From: SIG440 sp045648175 | GTDB lineage: Bacteria > Bacillota > Clostridia > Monoglobales > Monoglobaceae | DNA: 6,557 bases | Direction of reading: 5' to 3' | Assembly: GCA_045648175.1 (NCBI GenBank) | Contig: JAZRNN010000040.1 | Coordinates: 1-6,557, forward strand | Shown here: piece by piece, positions 1 through 4,891 of the stretch | Layout: each line of letters starts with the position of its first letter | How positions within the stretch are numbered: position 1 is the stretch's first letter | The notes under the pieces: generated by a model | What the model was told of the DNA's origin: nothing | What the model saw: only the letters and a program-made list of their open reading frames with translations | Database searches by the model: none | Position numbers and translations under genes: made by a program

Positions 1-574
1 TTTCATATAATGCTGCGATAAGCAATACACTATCGTTTTCCGAGTTGCCGTTATATACATTATATTCAATATCCATACTCAAACTATCATTAGAAACAAT
101 GCTATAAGTTACATCATATTCAATAAGCTGTGTAGTGCTTATTGTTAATGCTTGTTCCGCATTTTCAGTTCTTGTTGAGCTCATGTCATCAGAATTTTGA
201 TTTTCAGGTGCATTATCTTCTTCAGGTTTTTCGGCAGGTACAACCCAATAACAATTTTGGGTTTGCCAATCACATAACACTAACGGTTTTTTATCTGAAA
301 AATCAACATTTACCCATCTTCCATTATCATATTCGCCAAACAGTCCTGAATAAAAATGACTTGCCGTTCCGTCCGGCGTTATTTTTGTTACTTCCACCCA
401 TAAATCAGAAGAGTCAGTTTCTGTATCTAATTCCTTTGGTGTAAGTGTTGTTTCGCCTGTTTTTAAATCAAGCGATGCATCAAAATACAAATCAAGCAAT
501 TCCTCCGCATTTACCGGAACTAATAATACTGATAAAACAAGAACTGTTGCTATAAATCTTTTCATAACCTTCAT
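1..574 (-). CDS. secreted protein of unknown function, 5' part only (3' end beyond the window)
   Basis: The reading frame is open from the ATG at 574 to the window edge, giving 191 codons without a stop. I chose the ATG at 574 because AGGAG (585-589) lies about 10 bases upstream; the in-frame ATG at 565 would be 19 bases away. The N-terminus MKVMKRFIATVLVLSVLLVPVNA looks like a Sec signal peptide: lysines and arginine, a hydrophobic core, and a V-N-A site followed by EE, so cleavage is expected after residue 23. The mature part is acidic. It contains a Trp/Tyr-rich stretch (LWVEVTKITPDG, FYSGLFGEYDNGRW), then a low-complexity Asp/Glu/Asn/Ser linker, and then a segment ending VLLIAALYE. That ending resembles the start of beta-sandwich modules in clostridial surface proteins, but this is weak inference. 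No enzyme motif is visible. Expression probably depends on the promoter at 748-776 and the structured leader. Confidence 0.8.
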   Translation of the reverse strand, partial: MKVMKRFIATVLVLSVLLVPVNAEELLDLYFDASLDLKTGETTLTPKELDTETDSSDLWVEVTKITPDGTASHFYSGLFGEYDNGRWVNVDFSDKKPLVLCDWQTQNCYWVVPAEKPEEDNAPENQNSDDMSSTRTENAEQALTISTTQLIEYDVTYSIVSNDSLSMDIEYNVYNGNSENDSVLLIAALYE

Positions 575-602
575 CTTTTGTAGTCTCCTATAAGTTCTTT
601 AG

Positions 603-662
603 TAAAATAAAAATGGCCAGCGAATAACTAATGCAAATTAACTGCACTAAACTTCGCTTGCC
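603..662 (-). terminator. terminator/attenuator-like hairpin in the leader of the secreted-protein gene
   Basis: Read on the minus strand, GGCAAGCGAA (653-662) pairs with TTCGCTGGCC (615-624): nine base pairs with one internal mismatch. The loop contains a second stem, AGTGCA with TGCATT (one G-T pair). The hairpin is followed at once by ATTTTTATTTTA (603-614), a T-rich tract as in an intrinsic terminator. On the plus strand no T tract follows, so it should work only on the minus strand. It lies between the promoter at 748-776 and the start codon at 574, so it would stop transcripts before the gene unless antitermination occurs. Confidence 0.5.
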
Positions 663-684
663 TAAAATTATCTGGTTCCTTCAT
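628..684 (-). CDS. possible 18-residue leader peptide
   Basis: A short ORF (MKEPDNFRQAKFSAVNLH) starts at the ATG at 684, with AGGAG eight bases upstream, and ends at TAG inside the loop of the 603-662 hairpin. Its coding sequence covers the whole left arm of that hairpin, so a ribosome translating it would interfere with folding. This geometry is known from attenuator leader peptides. Its composition shows no run of a single amino acid, so it does not point to a particular amino-acid signal. Its initiation region (ATAGGAGAC, a short spacer, ATGAAGG) is nearly duplicated at the downstream gene (583-591 and 568-574), so it could also be the remnant of a small duplication. Confidence 0.35.
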   Translation of the reverse strand: MKEPDNFRQAKFSAVNLH

Positions 685-747
685 AAAGATGTCTCCTATT
701 CACCTATAATTATCTCACTACACACTACCACCTTTTTATTTTAGTAT

Positions 748-776
748 AGTATAACATAACAAAAATAATTTTACAA
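748..776 (-). promoter_or_regulatory. sigma-A type promoter for the secreted-protein gene
   Basis: On the minus strand TTGTAA (771-776) and TATACT (748-753) are separated by exactly 17 bases. This is a good match to the housekeeping -35/-10 consensus in an AT-rich setting. A second TATACT overlaps at 743-748. Transcription would start near 741 and give a leader of about 165 bases before the start codon at 574. Confidence 0.6.
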
Positions 777-849
777 TATATTTGGTATTTTTTAGCAATG
801 GTCTATGCACCAAAAATTAATATATTGCGATTAATGACAATGCTTAGTT

Positions 850-872
850 TGACATTGCATCGCCTAATGTCA
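850..872. repeat. 7-base inverted repeat, function unknown
   Basis: TGACATT (850-856) and AATGTCA (866-872) are perfect inverted copies separated by nine bases. A near copy of the left arm (TGACAATGC) lies just upstream on the plus strand. No T tract follows, so it is not an evident terminator. It may be an operator or a chance match. Confidence 0.3.
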
Positions 873-993
873 CAGCATTTATACTTTTATTAACACTCTC
901 AAAAATTGTATAAACTCTCGATTTTGAGCTTTGTATCTTATCTATTACATCTTTATATTGTAATACCATCGACTTTCTTTTAGATATTATACC

Positions 994-1017
994 TTTGATA
1001 TAAAGTTTTGTATCAAA
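994..1017. repeat. operator-like inverted repeat overlapping a possible minus-strand promoter
   Basis: TTTGATA (994-1000) and TATCAAA (1011-1017) form a perfect 7-base inverted repeat with a 10-base spacer. On the minus strand its outer arm gives a TTGATA -35-like box, and a perfect TATAAT (986-991) follows after 19 bases. The repeat sits about 25 bases upstream of the small ORF at 1043. It could be a regulator binding site for the element's genes, but no regulator gene is present in the window. Confidence 0.35.
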
Positions 1018-1042
1018 ATTAAAAGAAAGTGAGGAACCAAAC

Positions 1043-1153
1043 GTGGTATTTAATTTCAGTAAAAAGAAATTTTTTAAGAAAATTATTCTGGGCATAAGTG
1101 CATTTCTAAAATTTATAATAGCAGGCATTGCCGAGAGTATATCATTTGCTTAA
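1043..1153 (+). CDS. possible small hydrophobic peptide, 36 residues
   Basis: A GTG start at 1043 has GAGGA (1031-1035) seven bases upstream, and the frame closes with TAA at 1151-1153. The peptide begins MVFNFSKKKFFKKIILGI and continues with a hydrophobic stretch (residues 14-30, ending IIAGIA), so a basic N-terminus leads into one possible membrane segment. The next gene's ribosome binding site begins 20 bases after its stop, so the two may be cotranscribed. I do not recognise a family. The well-placed ribosome binding site and the basic-then-hydrophobic pattern favour a real gene, while the short length and GTG start leave doubt. Confidence 0.4.
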   Translation: MVFNFSKKKFFKKIILGISAFLKFIIAGIAESISFA

Positions 1154-1173
1154 AGAAAATTGACTAATGAAAC

Positions 1174-1178
1174 GGAGG
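1174..1178 (+). promoter_or_regulatory. ribosome binding site fixing the start at 1187
   Basis: GGAGG is placed eight bases before the ATG at 1187. The longer frame beginning with TTG at 1160 would have this site inside its coding region and has no comparable site of its own, so the ATG at 1187 is the likely start. Confidence 0.8.
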
Positions 1179-1186
1179 AACTAAAA

Positions 1187-2119
1187 ATGACAGAAAAAAC
1201 AATATGCTCACTGTGTGGAACAAAACTTACGGATAAAACAGCAACAGATTTTGACGGGAAAATATTTTGTGATGAATGTTTGAGAGAAAAGACTACAATT
1301 TGCGATTGTTGTGGAGAGCGCATTTATCGCGATGAGGCGCAAGGCGATGATTTTACAACATTATGCGATAATTGTTATGAATACAGTTATACGCATTGCG
1401 AAAATTGTGGCACACTAATACATAATAACGATGCGCATTATGAAGATGATTCAGATTATCCATACTGTGCCGAATGCTTTGCAAAGCTTCAGGAAAGTGC
1501 GATAAAATCATACAATTACAAGCCCGAGCCAATATTTTATGGCTCGGGCAATTTCTTTATGGGAATAGAGCTCGAAATTGATAAGGGCGGTGAGGAAAAT
1601 GAAAATGCAGAAGTTCTACTAAACATCGCCAACCGCCATAAGGAGCATATCTACTGCAAACACGACGGCAGTATTGATAAGAATGACGCAAATAAAATCC
1701 CTTTCAGTTTGCCAACAATGTCAGAAAAATCAACAGCTATTTCCATCGAAACAGTTAGTCATATCATATTAAAAATACTTGAAATATCAAACACATCATC
1801 GTGCTTTAAAATTTATGAATATGATGGATTTTTCTTTATGTTACCGGATTGTATCAACCTTGATATGCCTCACAGAAAAATACATATTACAAATAACGGA
1901 ATAGTGGATAATTATACTCAAGGTGATATTCCCCACACAAGCAAATATCCAAAATACGGGGACAGTTGGTTTTCTAAAGAGGCACACAATAATATGCAAG
2001 TTTTAAAACGAGAATATCGAGAACTTGTTAAGAAATATCATCCTGATATTTGTGCCAATGCAGAAGCAAGCGCAATTTTTTCAGCAATCCATAATGAATA
2101 TGAAAGTATAAACAGTTAG
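1187..2119 (+). CDS. chimeric protein: zinc-binding modules and truncated amidoligase domain joined to a J-domain-like C-terminus
   Basis: From the ATG at 1187 the protein has 310 residues. Residues 7-97 carry three tandem LIM-like zinc modules with paired cysteines C7/C10-C28/C31, C39/C42-C60/C63 and C71/C74-C94/C97. Residues 112-164 (KPEPIFYG, GIELEID, then YCKHDGSID) match the beginning of the amidoligase domain of phage and integrative-element proteins, a fold related to glutamine synthetase and gamma-glutamylcysteine ligase. In those proteins the next segment is usually a GFE.VTHPMT-like stretch and a few hundred more residues. Here the match stops at about residue 164 (nt 1678). An unrelated segment follows, ending with SWFSKEAHNN, LKREYRELVKKYHPD and a closing helix IFSAIHNEYESI: the J-domain helix II, HPD (285-287) and helix III pattern. 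I infer an in-frame deletion fusion of two element genes. Amidoligase activity is unlikely because most of the catalytic core is missing. The integrase gene follows after 23 bases. Confidence 0.75.
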   Translation: MTEKTICSLCGTKLTDKTATDFDGKIFCDECLREKTTICDCCGERIYRDEAQGDDFTTLCDNCYEYSYTHCENCGTLIHNNDAHYEDDSDYPYCAECFAKLQESAIKSYNYKPEPIFYGSGNFFMGIELEIDKGGEENENAEVLLNIANRHKEHIYCKHDGSIDKNDANKIPFSLPTMSEKSTAISIETVSHIILKILEISNTSSCFKIYEYDGFFFMLPDCINLDMPHRKIHITNNGIVDNYTQGDIPHTSKYPKYGDSWFSKEAHNNMQVLKREYRELVKKYHPDICANAEASAIFSAIHNEYESINS

Positions 2120-2142
2120 TTTTTGTAAGGAATGGTGAATTT

Positions 2143-3096
2143 ATGGAAATAGGAATTCAAAGAAACTGCAGATGGGCAAAACCAAAAAAATATGAAAAGA
2201 TTGTTAATAGCTATGAAGAGGCAAAAAAGTGTATTGCAAAACTTGGAAAAAGGTTAAAATACACCGATGAATACTGGATTAAGCTATATATTTTGAAAGA
2301 CGAATTTAATAAGGTTGCTCCTTTCGTTCCGAATACGTTTGATAGAAAGTTAGATGTTATGGAGTCGTGGCTTACCATTGGTGCTACATTGCCTAAAGAC
2401 AATCCTAAAGCGAGGGCTGTTTGGTCGGATGCCGAAGCACTTGAAGCCATTAAGGTTTGTGACAATCCAATTTTAAAGCTTTGTTTGTATCTTGCGTTGG
2501 GATGCAGTATGCGTTTGGGGGAAATTCTCGGTCTTCAATGGGATAATGTTTATTTAGATGATAATGAGCCATACCTGAAAATAGATAAGGAATTGCAGCG
2601 GTGCAGCAATAAAAGTATAGAAGCATTAGAAAAGGTTAACCGCAGTACAATTATAACTAAATTCCCTGTGATTATGCCTAAAAAAGCAACAACTACTGTT
2701 GTATTAAAAGCTCCAAAAACACAAAGCAGCAACAGAATTGTATATTTACCAAAAGCGGTTATTGACGAATTAATTAAGACAAGGGAAACACAAAAAGAAA
2801 ATATGGCTTTATTAGCAAACGAATATCACGATTACAATTTAGTTGTCGCAAAGGTAAATGGTCTGCCATACGAGCTTAGGACTATTGATAAGATGTTTTA
2901 TAAGCTTATAGAAGAAAAATCATTGCGTCCCGTTGTTTTTCACAGTTTAAGACACAGCAGTACATCTTTAAAGCTAAAGCTTAGTAAAGGGAATATTAAG
3001 GCTGTGCAGGGTGATACCGGACATGCTGAGGCACGGATGGTAACTGACACCTATGCACATAGCTTTGATGATGACAGAAAACTTATAGCCAAGTAA
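2143..3096 (+). CDS. tyrosine recombinase (phage/ICE-type integrase), C-terminal tail lost
   Basis: This is a 317-residue site-specific recombinase that would cut and rejoin att sites through a covalent phosphotyrosine. The catalytic domain runs from about residue 92 to the end. The expected residues are all present: Arg124 (CSMRLGE), a Lys in VVLKAPKT (about 189), His267 and Arg270 (FHSLRHSS), His294 (DTGHAEA), and the nucleophile Tyr304 (TDTYAHS). The stretch of LQRCSNKSIEAL through YNLVVAKVNG follows a pattern I know from clostridial integrases of about 380-400 residues. Two things are odd. The first 70 residues show no recognisable arm-binding or SAM-like core-binding domain. The frame also ends at TAA 3094-3096 right after DDDRKLIAK, although a typical tail continues in frame. 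Translation probably starts from AAGGA (2127-2131), 11 bases before the ATG. Activity is uncertain. Confidence 0.85.
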   Translation: MEIGIQRNCRWAKPKKYEKIVNSYEEAKKCIAKLGKRLKYTDEYWIKLYILKDEFNKVAPFVPNTFDRKLDVMESWLTIGATLPKDNPKARAVWSDAEALEAIKVCDNPILKLCLYLALGCSMRLGEILGLQWDNVYLDDNEPYLKIDKELQRCSNKSIEALEKVNRSTIITKFPVIMPKKATTTVVLKAPKTQSSNRIVYLPKAVIDELIKTRETQKENMALLANEYHDYNLVVAKVNGLPYELRTIDKMFYKLIEEKSLRPVVFHSLRHSSTSLKLKLSKGNIKAVQGDTGHAEARMVTDTYAHSFDDDRKLIAK

Positions 3097-3225
3097 ATGG
3101 ATTCAGGTTTCTTTGCCAAAGTTGATGATACATCTGAAAATACTAATATAGATTCTTCCACCCTTGCACAATTAAAGCTTTTAATTAAGCAACATCCTGA
3201 GTTATTGAATGAATTGCTTGAATAA
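3097..3225 (+). pseudogene. detached C-terminal tail of the integrase
   Basis: Directly after the TAA at 3094-3096 the same frame continues for 42 codons to a second TAA. It starts MDSGFFAK and ends in a leucine-rich helix (LAQLKLLIKQ, HPELLNELLE). Integrases of this family commonly have a tail after DEDRK..A with a phenylalanine-rich motif and a terminal helix of the L..LL..NPEL type, so the two parts read as one protein with a nonsense codon between them. The ATG at 3097 could restart translation, but no ribosome binding site precedes it. An ordinary stop followed by a chance frame is the alternative; the family-like tail makes this less likely. Confidence 0.6.
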
Positions 3226-3425
3226 AATTAAAGTTGTTGACAAGATGCAATTAAGCTTTGGATATGACTATTTGTACCTAACCGAGTTAATTGATTTTAT
3301 ATAGTTTTAACCTGTTTTGTTGGCAAATGTATGCAAAACACGCTTTGAGGCTAAAAAATAAGATTTATTTGTAGGCAAAATATACACTAAATTGTATAAT
3401 TATAAAAGTTTAGAGAACAAAAATT
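3226..3425. other. intergenic stretch between the integrase remnant and the tRNA terminator
   Basis: No gene is visible in these 200 AT-rich bases. AATTAAAG and AATTAAGC motifs recur here and in the end of the integrase remnant (about 3170-3275), and could be recombinase arm sites or simply AT-rich DNA. A TTGACA at 3238-3243 has no good -10 partner. If the element is integrated at the tRNA, its end should lie in or near this stretch. Confidence 0.4.
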
Positions 3426-3457
3426 AACCACCGAAAACGAATATGTTTTCGGTGGTT
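3426..3457 (-). terminator. bidirectional intrinsic terminator after tRNA-Arg
   Basis: AACCACCGAAAAC (3426-3438) and GTTTTCGGTGGTT (3445-3457) form a perfect 13-base-pair stem with a six-base loop. On the minus strand it begins three bases after the encoded CCA of the tRNA and is followed by TTAATTTTTGTT, so it ends the tRNA transcript. On the plus strand it ends in five Ts (3456-3460), so it can also stop transcripts arriving from the integrase. Confidence 0.85.
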
Positions 3458-3459
3458 TT

Positions 3460-3536
3460 TGGCGTCCCAGATAGGAATCGAACCTACGGCGTTTCGCTTA
3501 GGAGGCGAACCCTCTATCCTACTGAGGTACTGGGAC
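3460..3536 (-). tRNA. tRNA-Arg, anticodon CCT
   Basis: The cloverleaf is complete over 77 bases. The acceptor stem GTCCCAG (from 3536) pairs with CTGGGAC, the discriminator is G, and CCA is encoded (3460-3462). The D stem is CCTC/GAGG. The anticodon stem TTCGC/GCGAA encloses the loop CTCCTAA, so the anticodon is CCT (3500-3502) and reads AGG codons. The T arm is GTAGG, TTCGATT, CCTAT. Its 3' end points towards the integrase gene, the usual orientation when a tRNA serves as the integration target. The 3' end is intact and directly followed by a terminator. Confidence 0.97.
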
Positions 3537-3544
3537 ATGTATAA

Positions 3545-3572
3545 ATATTAACTTTAATTGCATATCAGGCAA
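3545..3572 (-). promoter_or_regulatory. weak candidate promoter just upstream of tRNA-Arg
   Basis: On the minus strand TTGCCT (3567-3572) and TAATAT (3545-3550) lie 16 bases apart, which would start transcription a few bases before the tRNA. The boxes match consensus only moderately. The promoter at 3719-3747 is a stronger candidate, so this one may be redundant or not real. Confidence 0.25.
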
Positions 3573-3671
3573 ACGTCACACCTTCCGCTTAGGAGGGGCT
3601 TGTATATTATGAGCGTAGCGAATAACAGGTTCGCTCAGCCGTAAAAATCCTTGATTTTGCTAACGTCATAC
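3569..3671. repeat. structured intergenic unit with three hairpins between near-direct repeats
   Basis: A 13-base motif, GC(A/T)AACGTCA(C/T)AC, occurs at 3569-3581 and 3659-3671 with two mismatches. Between the copies are three short hairpins: CCTTCC/GGAGGG (3581-3597, one G-T pair), AGCGAA/TTCGCT (3617-3635, seven-base loop) and AAAATC/GATTTT (3644-3658, three-base loop). There is no coding frame of interest. The form resembles a short dispersed intergenic repeat or a transcribed RNA leader. Minus-strand transcription from 3719-3747 would run through it into the tRNA. Confidence 0.4.
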
Positions 3672-3718
3672 GGTTCTTATATCCATTTAACTATGCAAGC
3701 ATATTAAACCACCTAATG

Positions 3719-3747
3719 AGTATACCACAATGCTTTCAATTCTGCAA
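3719..3747 (-). promoter_or_regulatory. sigma-A type promoter after hemW, reading towards tRNA-Arg
   Basis: On the minus strand TTGCAG (3742-3747) and TATACT (3719-3724) are 17 bases apart, and TGG directly before the -10 gives an extended -10 box. Transcription would start near 3712, pass the three hairpins of 3569-3671, and reach the tRNA about 175 bases later. It lies just after the hemW stop, where no terminator is visible. Confidence 0.5.
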
Positions 3748-3775
3748 GTAAAATTTTAAACAAAATCTGCAAGTA
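3741..3775. repeat. 10-base direct repeat across the hemW 3' end
   Basis: TCTGCAAGTA occurs at 3741-3750 and 3766-3775, 25 bases apart, with the hemW stop codon between them. The left copy contains the -35 box of the 3719-3747 promoter. It may mark a small duplication at the end of hemW. Confidence 0.3.
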
Positions 3776-4874
3776 TTATATTGCTGACAAAAAACCCCTT
3801 ATCCGAAAAGCGGATTTTGCCGTTTTCTCTGATTAAAAATTCTGTCTTTGCGTATTTGTCTATTTGTTTCCCGAAAACTTCATCAATGTTCAAATTAAAT
3901 CTGTCTTTAAACTCTTTTTCTACTATTCCGTTTTCAAGACGCAAGCCTAAGAACACAAACTCGCTCATTTTGTCAAAGTCGGATAGTTCTTCTCTAAAAA
4001 CTTTCTCACTTTTTTTCTTTTTAACACTCTCAATATATTCTTCTATATCCAGTACATTTGAAGACCTGACACCATTAGCACAAGAAAATGCTCCTGCTCC
4101 AAAGCCAATAAAGTCATCGCACTTCCAATACTTTAAGTTATGACGCGATTCAAAACCTTCTTTTGCAAAGTTTGAAATTTCATAACGCCCGTATCCTTTA
4201 TCACGCAAATACTGCACCGCCTGCTGATACATATCGGCAACCAAATCATCATCAGGTAAATTTAACTTTGCATTTGAAAATGGTGTACCTTCCTCAATCT
4301 TCAATGCATATGCCGAAATATGCTCGGGATTAAACCGAACTGCACTTTTCAAAGTTTCTGTCCAATTAGCCATAGTCTGTTCAGGCAGACCGTACATCAA
4401 GTCAAGGGAAATATTATTAAACCCCACCTTGCGGACATCGGTAAAGCATCTGCCAAAATCCTCAAATGTATGAATTCTGCCCAATGCCTTTAAACAACCG
4501 TTATCTGCCGACTGCAAGCCTATGCTTAAACGGTTTACTCCTCCGTCATATAATTTGCACAATCCGTTATAATCAATTGTCCCCGGATTACATTCTGTGG
4601 TAATTTCTATATTTGAACATTGTTCAAAATTATTATTAATTGTATCAATTGTTTTGCAAATATAATTTGTATCAACAACAGTTGGTGTTCCTCCACCAAA
4701 ATAAATAGTGTCAACTGCACCCGTATATTTTTTTGACATCAACTCAATTTCCCGATTCAACGCATCAAAATAGGGCTCTATCAATCCTTCTTTCCCTGCG
4801 TAGGAATTGAAATCACAGTATCCGCACTTTGATTTACAAAAAGGAATATGAATATAGAGCCCTAAGGTTTTCAT
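3756..4874 (-). CDS. hemW: HemW, radical SAM heme chaperone / coproporphyrinogen oxidase-like protein
   Basis: At 372 residues this has the normal family length. The N-terminus HIPFCKSKCGYCDF carries the radical SAM cysteines C13, C17 and C20, which hold a [4Fe-4S] cluster. GGGTPT (60-65) contributes to S-adenosylmethionine binding. TECNPGT (93-99), NRLSIGLQS (114-122) and HNLKYW (245-250) are family signatures. Such proteins were long annotated as oxygen-independent coproporphyrinogen III oxidase; HemW members are now regarded as cytoplasmic heme-binding chaperones, and the HNxxYW motif supports HemW. The start has AGGAG eight to nine bases upstream. It begins 17 bases after the lepA stop, so it is probably cotranscribed with lepA, a common order in Clostridia. 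No terminator is seen after it. Confidence 0.93.
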   Translation of the reverse strand: MKTLGLYIHIPFCKSKCGYCDFNSYAGKEGLIEPYFDALNREIELMSKKYTGAVDTIYFGGGTPTVVDTNYICKTIDTINNNFEQCSNIEITTECNPGTIDYNGLCKLYDGGVNRLSIGLQSADNGCLKALGRIHTFEDFGRCFTDVRKVGFNNISLDLMYGLPEQTMANWTETLKSAVRFNPEHISAYALKIEEGTPFSNAKLNLPDDDLVADMYQQAVQYLRDKGYGRYEISNFAKEGFESRHNLKYWKCDDFIGFGAGAFSCANGVRSSNVLDIEEYIESVKKKKSEKVFREELSDFDKMSEFVFLGLRLENGIVEKEFKDRFNLNIDEVFGKQIDKYAKTEFLIRENGKIRFSDKGFFVSNIILADFV

Positions 4875-4891
4875 TAAATTTTCTCCTATCT

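Larger units (their letters stand above)
777..1042. other. intergenic stretch between the secreted-protein gene and the element
   Basis: I find no convincing gene in this AT-rich stretch. It holds two inverted repeats: TGACATT/AATGTCA at 850-872, and TTTGATA/TATCAAA at 994-1017 (listed separately). A minus-strand frame with a start at 1128 and a stop at 844-846 crosses the region, but it lacks a ribosome binding site at either possible start. I see no clear plus-strand -35/-10 pair for the genes that follow. Confidence 0.5.

Noticed and set aside
142..444. Plus-strand frame of 100 codons
   Set aside because: It is antisense to the secreted-protein gene, which has a signal peptide, ribosome binding site and promoter.
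799..891. Plus-strand 31-codon ORF starting MVYAPKIN
   Set aside because: No ribosome binding site, and it overlaps inverted repeats and the promoter-bearing intergenic region.
844..1128. Minus-strand frame of 94 codons
   Set aside because: There is no ribosome binding site at the ATG at 1128 or at the inner start near 970. Its first part is antisense to the better supported small ORF at 1043-1153. The inner 41 residues look moderately protein-like, but the support is too weak to call.
2211..2732. Two minus-strand frames inside the integrase
   Set aside because: They are shadows of the integrase reading frame, with no start signals or recognisable motifs.
3238..3265. TTGACA box as a plus-strand promoter
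   Set aside because: There is no acceptable -10 box at 16-18 bases and no gene downstream before the terminator.
3569..3671. CRISPR repeat pair
   Set aside because: There are only two imperfect 13-base copies, the inner part is made of hairpins rather than a spacer series, and no cas gene is present.
3781..4143. Plus-strand frame inside hemW
   Set aside because: It is antisense to a conserved hemW region and has low-complexity Ser/Leu/Phe composition.
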